DNA of 64,000 nucleotides from Ciborinia camelliae (GCA_025890175.1 JANPYM010000007.1:277366-341365), one strand, 5' to 3'. Numbered from the stretch's first letter, positions 28,540 to 42,459 are shown. Notes: generated by a model not told the origin, from the letters alone. Program-made: numbers and translations.

Positions 28540-30300
28540 AATTGATTTAATTAAGGAATATATATTTAATAACAATTTAATTGTTTTTATATATTATTTT
28601 TTTATATTTTATAAAATATAGTTTATTATATAATTTTTGATTATATAATTAAAAATTATATAATTTGATTTTTTAATATTTTTTTATAGGGTATATCCTA
28701 ATTTTTTTATTTTTTTTTTTTATTATTTTTAATTAATTTTTAAATTTTTTAAAAACAATTTTTTTTAATAATTTGATTAAATTATTTATTATTATATTTT
28801 TTATTAATATATAAATTATTTTTAATTTTTTTTATTTAATTAAATTATGGATGTAATAATAATAAATATCGATATGTTTTGATTTTTTATAAAAATAAAA
28901 ATTTTTGGTTAATATAATTATTTTAATATTATTTTTAAATAATTATGATATTTTATTATTTTTAATATATTTAGGTATTTTTAAATTTTTAAATATTTGG
29001 ATTATTTATTAATTTTGTTTTATAAATATTGTTATTATAATATATTTTAATTTTATTATTGAAATTAATATAAAATATTGTTTTTTTAATATTTATAATA
29101 TTAATTTTTTATAAAATATTATAATTTTTTTAAAAATAATTTTTTTATTAATTTTATTATTTGTTTAATTTATATTTATATAAATTATTATTATTTCTTA
29201 ATAAATATTTTGTAATTCAAAATATAGGTATTATTTAATTATTAAACAAAAATATTTTATTAAATTTTTAAATGTTAGGTTATAATATTTATTAAACTTG
29301 TTTATATATTATGCAAATATATTTATAATATAATTAATATTTAATTAAATATAAATAATTAAATATATAAAGATATTAATAATTTGTTGATATTTTTTGA
29401 TATTAATTTTTTTATTATTTTTTGTTAAAAGTTAAAGGTAAATGTAATTTATAATAAAAATTTTTTTTATTTTTTTTATTTTATTTTTAATTTCAAATTT
29501 TTTAAATATTATATTAAAAAATTGTTTTTAATTAAAAATAATTGAACAATTTAATTAATTATGAATAATCCGAATGTTTAGGAAAAAATAAATTTTATTA
29601 AGATTTTTTATTTTAAAATATATATAAGATTAATTAAAAAATTAATTAATATTATTAAGATTTTTAGATATATATATAATATTATTAATAAATATTAAAA
29701 AATATAATCTTTTATTAATATTAATATAAAGGTATAAATTAATTAAATTTTATTTAAATTTTTAAAATAATATTTTTTTTTTTAATAATAATATTTAATT
29801 TTAATTAATTTATTTAAATTTATAAAAGCTTTGTAATAATTGTAAAATATATTTTTTTTTTATAAAAATTTTTTTAAATAATTATAAAAAAATTTGTTTA
29901 TAAAAAAATATTTTAATAAAAATATTTTTAATATTGAATTAATAATAATAAAATTTTTTTTTATAATAATTGTTAAAAATAATTAAAAAATATTAAATCG
30001 AATAATTAATATAAAAGTTTTTATAAAATCTTTATTAAAGATTTAATTAAAATTTTGAATAATAAATTTTGTTTTAAAACGTTTAAAAGATTTATTTGAT
30101 TTAATTTTAATGTTAAACATTTATTTGATTAAAATTAAATTTGCCTTTTTCGATTATATAAATTTTTTTTAGATTTTATTAATAATTAATAAACTAATTT
30201 TTTTTTTAATAATAATTTTTTAGTTTTTTTTATTTTTCAAATTTTTATTATTATTTTATATATTTATAAAATAGGAATATTAAATATTTTTTATATAAAA
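28540..30300. other. AT-rich, RIP-like decayed DNA
   Basis: Composition drops abruptly after about 28540. No array or domain seen. It ends at the TAAAA preceding the 176-bp LTR. Confidence 0.6.
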
Positions 30301-30476
30301 TGTTGAAAAGGTTAATTACATAAAGGTACAAATTGTATAATATTATTTGAAATTATTATAAAACTAAGATTAAATTTTATATATTATTTAAGCTTAAAAT
30401 AGGGTATTAGATTATATTAGGTCTATAAGCTGTCTTACAATTTGTATAACTTATATAATCTTAATTATTTTTAATA
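30301..30476 (-). repeat. Left 176-bp LTR of the outer element
   Basis: Aligns over its whole length to 51035-51210. Its last 60 bases are A/T-shifted where the right copy has a GC core, so this copy is the more mutated of the two. Confidence 0.75.
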
Positions 30477-31355
30477 TATTTTTTAATTAATAATATATAA
30501 AATGTTTTAAAATTCTTTTTTAAAATTCTTTTATTATTTATTAATTTTTTTAAATTAATATTTTTTATTTTTAATTAATATATTTTATTATTATTAATAT
30601 ATATATTTTGTATTTTCAAAAAATAAATCTTTTTTTTTTTCAAAAGTTTTTTTATTTACAATATTTTAACAAATTTAATATATTTTATTAATAAAAACAA
30701 TTTTATAAATTTATTTGTTATTTATAAATCTATTAAAATAAATTATAAATTAATATAATTTTGTATAATTTATTTATAAATATAATAATATTTTATTGTT
30801 ATATATTTTATATATTAATAAATTTTTGGATTTTCAATAAAAATAAAACTTTTTTAATTATTCTAAATAATTTTAATCTTTATTAAATCAAAATATTTAT
30901 ATTTAATTTTTATTAATTTTCCTAGAAATTATCAAATTTACAATATTTTTATAATTGTTTTACAAAATTTATAATACTTCAATTTTATTAAATTTAAAAT
31001 TACAATTAATTATTTTTTTAATTATATTAAAACTATTTTTTTATATATAAAGAAAATATAATTTAATATATTTTTTTTTATTAAAAAATCTTTTATATAA
31101 TTAAAATTTATATATTTTTTTATAATAAATTTATTATTATTATTATTATAAACGATTATATAATTTATTATATTAATCAAATATTGAAAGATTTAATTAT
31201 AATATTTTATATATATTTTTAAAAGATTAATAAAAAATCGATAAAAAATATTTATATTATATATAATATTTATTTTAATATACAGAAATCCCAAAAATCC
31301 GATTTTAAATTAATAGAATATTATAAATTGTTTATCAATTATTTTTTTGTTTAGG

Positions 31356-31491
31356 ACTAGCCGTCGCGGAAAATAGATTTTCAGACTTTGTATTCGAAGA
31401 ACCTTTTATTTTCTTTTTCTATATAATTATTATATTATAAAAGGTTCTTCGAATCAATAATCTGAAAATCTATTTTCCACGACTGGCTAGT
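31356..31491. mobile_element. Palindromic MITE-like module, TIRs of about 53 bp
   Basis: The left arm (31356-31408) starts ACTAGCCGTCGCGGAAAATA and the right arm (31439-31491) is its inverted copy ending GGCTAGT, with TTCGAAGAACC/GGTTCTTCGAA near the centre. The spacer is about 30 bp. The matching end of the left compound repeat (to 19826) has only one arm, so here the arm has been duplicated in inverted orientation or a foldback element has inserted. No transposase. A TA target is possible but not proven. Confidence 0.65.
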
Positions 31492-31494
31492 ACT

Positions 31495-31568
31495 ATTATT
31501 AGTATTATTAGTATTATTAGTATTATTAGTATTATTAGTATTATTAGTATTATTAGTATTATTAGTAT
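31495..31568. repeat. 9-bp TATTATTAG array
   Basis: About eight consecutive units of TATTATTAG between the palindrome and the ATTT run. The left copy has only irregular relics of it (ACTAATAAT near 19728-19760). Confidence 0.85.
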
Positions 31569-31576
31569 AAAAATGA

Positions 31577-31907
<331 letters not shown>

Positions 31908-31918
31908 TATTTATTATT

Positions 31919-31962
31919 TATGGGGGCAAGCCCCCAAACCCCCATTTCTCGCTACGCTCGAT
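31919..31962 (+). repeat. GC-rich motif with GGGGGC/GCCCCC hairpin
   Basis: GGGGGCAAGCCCCC forms a perfect 6-bp hairpin, followed by AAACCCCC and CTCGCTACGCTCG. The same motif lies inverted at 19508-19546. It always sits between the tetranucleotide array and the CCTACGAA-type minisatellite. Confidence 0.85.
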
Positions 31963-32315
31963 TTGTAGGTTCGATGTGTAGGCTAGATAGATTCGTAGGT
32001 TCGTAGGTTCGTAGGTTCGTAGGTTCGGTTCGGTAGATAGGTTCGGTTCGGTAGGTTCGGTAGGTAGGTTCGTACGATTCGGCAGGTAGGTTCGTACGTA
32101 CAGGGTAGGTAGGTAGATAAGTTCGGCTAGGTTCGGCTAGGTTCGGCTAGGTAGGCTAGGTAGGCTAGGTAGGCTAGGTAGGTTAGGTAAGCTAGGTAAG
32201 CTAGGTAGGCTAGGTAGGTTAGGTAAGCTAGGTAGGCTAGGTAGGTTAGGTAAGCTAGGTAGGTTAGGTAAGCTAGGTAGGCTGTAGGTTAGGTAAGCTA
32301 GGTAGGTTAGGTAAG
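31963..32315. repeat. GTTCGTAG and GTAGGCTAG minisatellites
   Basis: Inverted counterpart of 19012-19490: first 8-mer GTTCGTAG, then TTCGGTAGG and TTCGGCTAGG variants, then GTAGGCTAG/GTAAGCTAG 10-mers. Confidence 0.9.
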
Positions 32316-32990
32316 CAACCGGGATCTTTAGCGAGCCAGTTAAAAGATACGGATCAATGACTTATGACCATTCAGAAGCGACCTTTAAGAGTGGTACATC
32401 TTCAGAAAATGGCCTCCCTCATAGTATATGTATTACGTAATCATGACATAATACATGGTACTTTGAAATTAAACTTGATTCTTCGAATCCATTAAATTTT
32501 TAGCAAAATTTAATATTATAAATATTGTGTTTATTTGTAAATACTCGAAATCGAATTTTATAAAAATCTTTTTAACATAAAAGTTTTAATAAAAAATAAT
32601 TGTTTTATTTTGTATATTATAATATATCTAAATTTTTAGAAAATATGAAACTGTTTTTAAATTTTTTATTTAAAATTTTTTTATTAAACTTTTTTTTAAA
32701 ATATTATATATATTTGTTTTTTCGATTATAAAAAAATTATTAATATATATTGTTATTATTGCTTTTTTGTTATAATTAAGATAAATATAATTATTTATCT
32801 TTATTAATATAAAATCGAATTAAATAAATATAAAATATAAAATCTTTTATTATTATCTTAATATTTGTTTTAAATTATATAAAACCTTAAATAATTAATA
32901 TATTTAAATTTTATTTTTAGGATTTTTTTTTAATTATTCAAATTAAATTTTATTTTGTTTTTAATATAATAATAATTTAATATAAATTAA

Positions 32991-33197
32991 TGTTGGAATC
33001 ACTATGGGCGATGAAGAAATAAATGTATTATAGTATATAGTGTATTTGGTTTAAAGCTTTGAAAACTATACTATAGATTAACTATATATATCTATTAGTG
33101 TATATTAACATTGTAGTGTGGGGGTGTTGCAAGTAATATACTGCAGCTGTATACGGCGTATACATAAATATACTATGAGTATATAATTTATTTAACA
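32991..33197. repeat. Left LTR (207 bp), heavily C-to-T/G-to-A shifted
   Basis: Aligns to 39442-39613 with an indel in the middle. Its GTAGTGTGGGGGTGTTGCAAG matches the GC core CGTAGCGCGGGGGTGCCGCAAG of the right copy by transitions. Confidence 0.75.
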
Positions 33198-35419
33198 TTT
33201 ATAATTATTTAAAGTATTATTTAATTGTATAATACACTTTATATAAAATTATATAATTATCTATAGTTTTATAAAAAAAATATTATTTTTTTATATTATT
33301 TTTTTCTCCGATATCGTACTAATTCTTTTACTCATTATATTTAACCTATTTTATAATTTTAATATTAATAATATTATTCTTTATTAACTTTTTTAATACA
33401 TTATATAATTTGAACTTAATCATTATATCAATTAAATTAGAATCTTCATCAATTTACTTGATTTCAATAATTTTGTAACATTTATAAAATTAACAAAATG
33501 CTATAATATCGATTATTAATCTTTTCTTCTAAATCATATTTAATTTCGTAAAACAGTTATATAACAACTTGAAATTAATACAAATTATTAAAAATATATT
33601 TTAAACAAAAATATTATTAATTATATTTTTAATAACTATTTTCAAATCAAATCCTAAAATTATTCTATAAAATTCAGAAATTAATATATTTTTTGTAATT
33701 TGTTTATATTTAATTAATAATCAATAAATAATATTAATTTTATTATATTTATTTATAAACATTATAACGTATTCAATTTAAAATAACAAATCCCAATTAT
33801 TAGTAAAAAAAATATTAATAAAAATAATCAATTAAAATAAATTAATATCAAACAAAATATAACAAAATCTTTATACTAAATTATTAATCTATTATTATAA
33901 ATATTTATTTAATATCTTAATATTCTTTAATTTCAAATTAATTATTTAGACGATAGTTAATAAATTATATAATATTTCCAATTAATATATTATTATATTA
34001 TATATAGTTTAAGTTTAATATAAAAGGTATTAATTTTTTAATATAATAATTATACAAATTTTTTTTTGAATATTATACAAATTCATAAATTCGGTTTTAA
34101 TTAATTTAATATTTTTAAATTAATTTTTTTGGTTTAAATAAATTGTATTATTATTTATTATAAATATTTTGTTATTAAATTTTATTAAAATTTTAAATAT
34201 TAATATTTTATATTTTTTAATTAAAAATTTAATTTTCTCAAATTTTTTTTATTTTTAATTTACAAATTTTTTATTAATAATAATAAACATATCATTAATC
34301 TATAAATCAATAATTTTGAAAATAATATTCTTTAATATTATATATATAAGATATAAATTATAAATTAATTATTTTATTTAAAAATTTTTAATATAATATT
34401 TATAATAAATATTGAATTAATGATTTTCAATTTTTGGAATATTATATAACGAATATATTATTTATAACAGAAATTCCTTAGAAATTTCTATTTCCAATAA
34501 TAGTTGAATATAAAAGTTTTAGATTAAATTAATTATAATTTAAATATAAATCTAATTAATATTTTATTTATAAAAATTAATATTGCATTTTATAGTTTTT
34601 TTAATTATTATTAATATTAATATTATTTGTTAATTAATATATTATATTATAAATGATTATATAAAAATTATATTTTTACCTTTATTTTATTATATTTGGA
34701 TAATTAATTAAAATTTAGAATATATTTTATTAATTTTGATATATTTAATTTTATTAATAAATTATAAATTAAAAATCCTAATATTTAATAATATATTTTT
34801 TAATAAAATAAATTTAAAAACTTTATTTTTTATTAATTTATTAATTTTCTTTTATTTTGATTTTATATAAATTAATAGATCTATTGAATGTAATATAGAT
34901 ATTATAATTATAATAAAGATAAATTCTTTATTCAATTTATTAAAATAAAAATTAAAGATTTTTTTATTATTTTTTTTATTTGATTAAAAATAAACAAAAA
35001 TATTAATAATAAATATTAAATCATTATTATTTATTTATAAAATCTATATATCTATAATACTTTACAAATAATATATAAACGGAATAATAATTATTAATTG
35101 GAACAATTAAATATTTTAATTTAATTAAAACAAATTATTATTTAGAAATTGATTTTATTTAATTAATTTTTATTATTAAAATAATTTTATTAAAATAAAT
35201 TTAAATTTAATGAAATTATTAATTAATTATATTATATAGATTTTATTTACTATATCAAATAATTTAAATAATTTTATTTATTTATTGATATAATTATTTT
35301 CTTTTTTTTATATTAATATTTTAATATTTAAAGACAAATTATATATTAACTTTATATTTAATTTATTTTATTATTTTAAAACATTTAATATTATTTATTT
35401 AATTTTCAGTTTATATAAT

Positions 35420-35653
35420 TTGTTTATAACTTTTTTAATAATTTTTGATTATTATAATATTAATAATATTAAAACATTAAACTTATTTATTCAAAAATAT
35501 ATTCTAAAAATTAAAAAAATTAAAATTAGATTATTAGGTTTTATTAAATTATTAATAGCTTTAATAACTATTTGTAATCTTATTTTTTTAATTATTTCTA
35601 ATTTTTTTATTTTTTTATTAATAATATTATATACTTATTATAATATAAAATAA
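35420..35653 (+). other. 77-codon open frame inside decayed element, not called a gene
   Basis: The longest open frame in the interior of the 32991-39613 element. Composition is dominated by I, L, F, N and K as expected of mutated AT-rich DNA. It might hide a pol fragment but I could not align it to a retroelement motif. Confidence 0.2.
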
Positions 35654-38221
35654 TAGTATTCAATAATTTTAATAAATTAATATACTTTAATCAATACATT
35701 TTTAATTTTAATCAATATTATATTAATATATTAAATAAATTTTTTGTTAACAAAGTTTTTGCTAATATTATAAATAATATGGTCTAAAAATCCTATATAT
35801 ATATTTATTTAATATTTTTTTAAGATATCCCAAATATAACAAATATTAATATTATTAAATTATTGAACTATTTGAAATTAAGTTTTTTTATTAATTATAT
35901 AAAAAATAAGTTTTTTTTTGATATAAAAAATATTTATTATAATTAAATAATTAAAATTAATATTTTTACAAAAATTGAATTTAAATCTTTTAGAAAACTT
36001 TTTATATTTTTAATAATATTTATAAAATCTAATAAGATTTTTTAAATTACTTTAAATAATATTTTTATATTCTATTTTTTAAAATATTTGATAAAAACAA
36101 TAAATTAATAAATATCCAAAACATTTATAAAATTATTTCAAATCTATATTCATCAAATAACAATTATCGATTTTAATAAAATTCTAAACAAAACTTTATA
36201 ATTAAATTTTTCAAAATAAAAATATATAATTATTTCTTTGAAATATCGAATATATATTTATTAATAAAATTAAAGTATTTTTAATATTATTAAAATAAAT
36301 TTTGTTTTTATTTATATTAATTAGTAATAATAAAAATAATATATTAACTTTTATTATATAAAATTTAATAATTTTAAAAAATAAATAAAAATTAATAAAA
36401 TCAATTAATATTACTTGTTTAATATTAAAAATAAATTTAATAATATTAATTTTGATTAAATCGATATTAATATTTTTAAATATATATTTATAAACTAAAT
36501 ATTGTTTTCATTTTATTGTTAAACGTTATGTTATATCAAAATCGATTATAATATTATAAAACTTTTAATTATTATATTTAATTATATAAATTTTAAAAAT
36601 ATTTTTAACAATATTAGAAAAAGGGGGTTATATAGAATTAATATTATTAATTAATATATATACAAAAAATTAATTAAAAAAATTTATTGTAATCGCTTTA
36701 TTATTAATTAATTTATATAAAATAAATAATATATCAAATTCTTTATTTTTATTAAAATCCAATTTATATTATTTAAAAAAAATATCAATTTTATTATTAA
36801 TAATATTTTGTAAAATTAATTCTTTATAATTTAAAAAAAATTATTTAAATATCTTATTAAACTTATTATTTGATTTAAAATATTTCGTTTTAAATCTTTA
36901 TCTCAATATATTTTATTCTTTTTTATTATATTTAATAAATCAATATTTTAATTATTTATAAATAAAACATTTTTTATTTTTTAAATAAAAATAATTATTA
37001 TAATTAATATATTTTTTATAATTATTATTATAATCTTTATTGTTTTTATATTTTTTATTAAAATAAAATATTTTATTTTTTTTGAAATAAGCTTTTTTGT
37101 ATATAATAATTGAAAAGTATAAATTTTTGAAAAAGATTGAAATATTTTTAGTTAATTTATAATAAACAATAAAATAAACTTTAATAATTTAATAAATATT
37201 AATAATCTTTTAATAAAAATAATTTGATATTTATAAATTTTTATTTAATTTTTTTTGTAAATAATAAAATTTATTAATTATAATTTGCAAATATTTTTTA
37301 ATAATCTTTTTTTTGTTTTTAATAATTATTATAATAAATATTATATTTTTTTAATAACATAATATTTTTTATTTATATTTATTATTTTCAAATATTAAAA
37401 CAATTATATAATATATCCCCTTTAATTTCTAAAATATATTATTAAGATTTATATAATAATAATTAAATATTATTTTTATTAATATTATTAAAAAAGCCTT
37501 TATTTAAAAAATACAATTAATATTAATTTTTTAATAATAATTAATAAAAATAAAAAATTTAAAATCAAAATTATTATTTTAATTAATATATTTTTTAAAA
37601 ATATTATATAATTTATTAAAATTATTAAAATTATAATTGATATTCAAAATTTTAATAAAATTAATATTTAATAATTTTAATTTTTTTAATTTTTTGAACT
37701 AATATTTTTATAAATAAAATAATATTAAATCTAAATTATTATTATTATTAAAACTATCACTTAAAAAATTATTAAATAATTTTTTAAAAAATTAAAATAG
37801 TTTATCGAATTTCTAAGATTTAACAAAAGCAATATTATCTTTAAAAATAATATTATTTTTTTTAAAAATTAGTTTTACTTTTTTTTAATAAAATTTTAAA
37901 TAATTTTAATAAAATTAAAAATAATTTAAATTTAATTAATAATTCGGATTTCGCAATATTTTGATATTCAAATATATCTTGTAATAAAAAATATAAGTTT
38001 TCTTTTTTATTAATTTTTTTATTTTTAAATACTTTCAATATAAATAATTATAATAAAAAACTTTTAATTTGAAATTGATTAAATCCTACTATTAAAAAAT
38101 CGAATTTTTGAAAAATTAAAATATTTTAAACAAACGGGATTAAAATATTTTAAATATCAAAACTTTGTAAAACTGAAATATTATAAAAAAATTTTATATT
38201 ATAATATTTTTTATAATTATT

Positions 38222-38495
38222 TGTGACGAAGTTACAGGGGTACGGGTCACGTGACTGGCACGTGACCTACGATCACGTGCCTGGTAGTGAATGCTCTTCA
38301 TTCCTATAGTATTAGGTTCTAGGCATAGTACTCGCTTAGTACTATGCACTAGGCACTAGCGCCAGTTCAGTACAGCTACCTAGGTCTATATAAGGTTCAG
38401 CTATCCTGCACCTTCTTCTAGCATTAGAATCTAGATTTTCATCAATACGAATCTTAGTTCCTAAATCATTAGATCCCCAAGTCGTCCTCGTGATA
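38222..38495 (+). mobile_element. Solo LTR (274 bp), young insertion in AT-rich DNA
   Basis: Same family as 24479-24738. Begins TGTGACGAAG, ends CGTCCTCGTGATA, with TTATT directly on both sides (38217-38221, 38496-38500). It keeps balanced composition while everything around it is nearly pure A/T, so it arrived after most of the mutation or escaped it. It carries TATATAAGG and an extra segment (CATTAGAATCTAGATTTTC) missing in the other copy. Confidence 0.92.
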
Positions 38496-39441
38496 TTATT
38501 TAGTTTTTTATTTTTATATAAAAGAAAATTAATTAAAATTTTTTTTTTTAATATTTTATTAAATAAAAATAATAAAAAATCCTTGTAAAACATATTATCT
38601 GAAAATTTGATTTAAAAATAAAAATTTAATAATTTTTATTTTTTGTTTTTGATTTTTTAAATATATTTTAATAACTTTAAAGATTGAAATTTGAAATAAT
38701 AATTTATTAAAACTTTTTTTACTTCATTATTAATTCATTTATAATATATAATATAAAAAATTTTAAAAAGCATTAAATAAATATTCGATTTTTTATTTAT
38801 AATACTTTTTTCGATATATATTCTACAAAATCTTAATTTATTATGGATTTTAAAGAGAAAATATATTTCAATATATTAAAAATATTTTATTTCCTAATTT
38901 GATAAAATTTTAAAATAGAATTTTTATAATTTATTATTATATAAATATTTTAATTTAAAAATATATAATTTGTACTTATAATATTCCTTTAAATCTATAT
39001 AAAAACTTTTTAAATTAATACCATTATTTTATTTTTTATTAAATATTTTATAGATTATTATTCCGATTTATAATAAAATAAAGAATTTTGATTATATAAA
39101 AATATTATTTTTTTTATTAAAAAATAATAAAGATAAACGAAATTCTTTAAATATTATTAATTTTATAAATATATTTAATATATAAATAAAAATAATAAAT
39201 AAAAATGGGTTTAAATTTTTTTGTATAATAAAATTAGAATATTTATTATAAATTGTTTTATTTGTTTAAATAGATTGTTTTAAATAAAGGGTTTTTAAGG
39301 TAAATATTTTATTTGTAAAATATAAAAGTAGATATACTATAATATAAAAATTTATATTTCTTTATAATATAATTATTAATTTTATTTATTTTATAGTTAA
39401 GATGTTAAACTTTTGATCTATAATATTATTTTATTAATTAA

Positions 39442-39613
39442 TATTGAAATCATTATAAACGATGGAAAAACAAATGTACTATAATATGTAGTGTATTTGG
39501 CTTGAAGCTTTGAAAATTATGTTATAGATTAATTATATATGCCCGCTAGCGCATGCTAGCGCCGTAGCGCGGGGGTGCCGCAAGCGTGCCGTAGGCACGT
39601 GATTTATCCAACA
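39442..39613. repeat. Right LTR (172 bp) with unmutated GC core
   Basis: The outer parts are A/T-shifted (TATTGAAATC for TGTTGGAATC) but the centre keeps GCTAGCGCATGCTAGCGCC and GGCACGTG. It ends TCCAACA and is followed by ATTAA. Confidence 0.8.
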
Positions 39614-39929
39614 ATTAACAAATCATTTAATATAATAATATTTAAAAATATTGTAATTATATCCATTTAATATATTTTTAATCCAAAACGAACAACAATT
39701 ATTAAAACCATTTTTTAGAAAATATTTTTATAGATTTTTACAAAAGTTTAATCGAAATCCAATTTATAATATTATTCGAAACCTTATACAATTTAACAAG
39801 TTTTATATTTTTTAATATTATCTTTTTTGTTTTTGTTTTTGTTTATAAATCATTTTATTATAAAAAATCTTTTATCCTTAAACTTTTGATTTTTAAATAA
39901 ATTTAAAGATTTCGTTATTAAAAATCGAT

Positions 39930-40407
39930 TTGTATTTAGTTTTAATTAATTTTATTTATTTAATTTTATTAAATGATTTTATAATTTTATCAAATATTTT
40001 GGGATCGTTCTTGATATTAATTGTCAGGGTGTACGGATCCACAGGTTGGATCCACACTGGTTCCATAAAGTGGGGCTCTAACAAAATTTATATAGTAAAA
40101 CAACTATTCTAGAACAATCTGGAATACTTTACGTTTTTGTAACGCAATAATAAAGTTGTTTATCTAATCTAACATTTCATATTATAAAACACTCTTAAAC
40201 TGCGGATGCCCTGTGCACGACTGGAACACTATTCTGAAATATCACGTGTAGTGCCTCGAAAATCCTTTGAAATTGATACACTTCTTTTCAAAATAGATAA
40301 AATGAAATTAAGATATAGAATATTGATCGCGATCTTCGAATCTATCCAATGATCCAATTAAATTAATTATAGGATATGTAGTTCAGAAGCTATAAATGAT
40401 TTTAGGG
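39930..40407. other. Partly balanced segment left of the minisatellite block
   Basis: From about 40025 composition becomes balanced. A short palindrome, GGATCCACAGGTTGGATCC (40036-40054), lies near the left edge, followed by about 330 bp of unique sequence. No coding signal. It is the unique side segment of the third CCTACGAA-microsatellite compound. Confidence 0.5.
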
Positions 40408-40580
40408 TTTACGAACCTACGAACCTAAACCTACGAACCTACGAATCTACGAACCTACGAATCTACGAACCTACGAATCTACGAACCTACGAATCTACGA
40501 ACCTACGAATCTACGAACCTACGAATCTACGAACCTACGAATCTACGAACCTATAAATCCTACGAATTCTACGAACCCTA
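40408..40580. repeat. 16-bp minisatellite (GAACCTACGAATCTAC)
   Basis: About eight regular units, plus diverged edges. It uses the same CCTACGAA core as 19230-19490 and is followed by an A-rich tetra/pentanucleotide array, the same order as the other two compound repeats. Confidence 0.9.
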
Positions 40581-40587
40581 CGAACAT

Positions 40588-42450
40588 ATAAAATAAATAA
40601 AAAAATAAAAAAATAAAATAAATAAAATAAATAAAATAAATAAAATAAATAAAATAAATAAAATAAATAAAATAAATAAAATAAATAAAATAAATAAAAT
40701 AAATAAAATTAAGATTAAAAAAATATTAAAAATAATTTTAAATTTTTGTATATGAATAAATTGTATTGAAAAAGATTAAAAGAATTAAAAGAATTAAAAG
40801 AATTAAAAGAATTAAAAGAATTAAAAGAAAAAATAAAATAAAAATAAAATATGTTTATATAAAAAGATTAAAAATTGAAATAAAAGAAAAGAAAAATTAT
40901 ATATTTTATTAAAAATTACAATAAAAAAATTAATAAAAATAATTAATAAAGAAAAAAAAAAGAATAATAAAATTAAAAATAAAGAAAATAGAAAATAAAG
41001 TTAAAAAAGAATTAAATGAATTAATAAAAAAATTAAAAAGAAAAAAAGTTAAAAATAAATATAAATATATAAATTTTAAAATATTAACTAAAATCAATTT
41101 AAAGAAAAATAAATAAAAAAGTTTATAAAAAATTAAAAGAATTAAAAATATGAAAAAAAATAAAAGAAAATAAAAGAAAATAAAGAAAGTAGAAATATAA
41201 ACAATAAATATAAAAGAAAATATAAATTATATAATTTTTATAAATAATAAATAGAAAAATGAAAAGAATTAAAAGAAAATTTAAACGATTAAAAAAAATA
41301 TAAAAAAAATAGAAAAAGAAATTTTAAAAAAAAATAAAAATGAATTAAAAAAAATGAAAAAAAATAAAAAAAAGAATTAAAAAAATAAAAAATGAAAATA
41401 AAAAGTAAAAATATAAAAGAATATTATTTTTATAAAATTTAGAAATAATAATTAATAATAAAAAGATTAAAAAAATGAAAAAAGATTAAAAGAAATTAAA
41501 ATAGAAAAAGAAATAAAGAAGTAAAATAAAAAATATAAAATAATTAAAAAAATAAAAAGAAATAGATAAATTATATAAATTTTAAAAAGAATAATTAATA
41601 ATTAATTAAATTTTGAATAGAAATTAAAAAATTTAATATTTTAATAATTAAAAGAATTAAACAAAAAAGAATTTAAAAAAAAGAATTGAAAAAAAAGAAT
41701 TAAAAGAAAAGAATTAAAAAAAAAGAATTAAAAGAAAAGAATTAAAAGAAAAGAATTAAAAGAAAAGAATTAAAAGAAAAGAATTAAAAGAAAAGAATTA
41801 AAAGAAAAGAATTAAAAGAAAAGAATTAAAAGAAAAGAATTAAAAGAAAAGAATTAAAAGAAAAGAATTATAAAAAATTATAAAAGATTTGAAAAATAAA
41901 TAATTAAAAGAAATAAAAAATTAAAAGAAATAGAAAAATAAAAAATAAAGAATTTAAAAAAATGTATTTATAAAAAGAAAGATTAAAAATTAAAAAAAGA
42001 AAGATTATATAAATTTTAAAAAAAATAATTAATAATAAAAAAAATAATAAAGAATAATCAATTTTATTAAAAAATAAAATAAAAGTATTAATAGAAAGAA
42101 TTAATAAAATAGTTAGTAATAAATAAATTTATAAAAGAATTAATAAAGTAAATTAATAAAAAAAGTAATAAAAAAATATAAAATAAAAAAAAGAAATTAA
42201 AAGAAATGAAAAGAAATTAAAAGAAATAGAAAATAAAATTAAAAAATAATTAAATAAATTAATAAAGAAATTTAAAATAAATATAAATATATATATGTTG
42301 AAAATATTAATTAATAATTAAAAAAGTTTAAAAAATTAAAATATATTAAAAAATTAAAATAGATTAAAAATTTAAAATAAATTAAAAAATTAAAAGAAAA
42401 TAAAAGATTAAAAGAAATTAAAAATTATATTATATTTTTAAAATAATTAA
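40588..42450. repeat. 1.9-kb A-rich purine tract of nested short tandem repeats
   Basis: The plus strand is dominated by A with G and few T or C. Recognisable arrays: 9-bp ATAAATAAA units (about 40605-40708), 9-bp GAATTAAAA units (about 40778-40826) and 14-bp GAATTAAAAGAAAA units (about 41690-41868), joined by degenerate versions of themselves. The strand asymmetry is stronger than anywhere else in the window. It encodes nothing. Confidence 0.8.
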
Positions 42451-42459
42451 TTATTTTTT

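Larger units (their letters stand above)
32991..39613. mobile_element. RIP-mutated LTR retrotransposon nested in the outer element
   Basis: Related repeats at 32991-33197 and 39442-39613 form the ends. Both share a start of TGTTGGAATCACTATGGG type and an end of TCCAACA/TTTAACA type, giving TGTTGGA/TCCAACA inverted tips. ATTAA lies before the left copy (32986-32990) and after the right one (39614-39618). The left copy alone has no matching flank (TTTAT follows it), so a single 6.6-kb insertion is the simplest reading, although ATTAA also precedes the right copy. A solo LTR (38222-38495) has inserted in it. The interior is too mutated to classify. Confidence 0.65.

Noticed and set aside
38342..38593. 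83-codon minus-strand frame
   Set aside because: It runs across the solo LTR boundary at 38495 into AT-rich DNA, so it is chance.
39395..39441. tRNA-like stretch with a CTTTTGAT anticodon-loop resemblance next to the right LTR
   Set aside because: Stem pairing is poor, no acceptor stem or T-arm is visible, and AT-rich DNA gives such matches easily.
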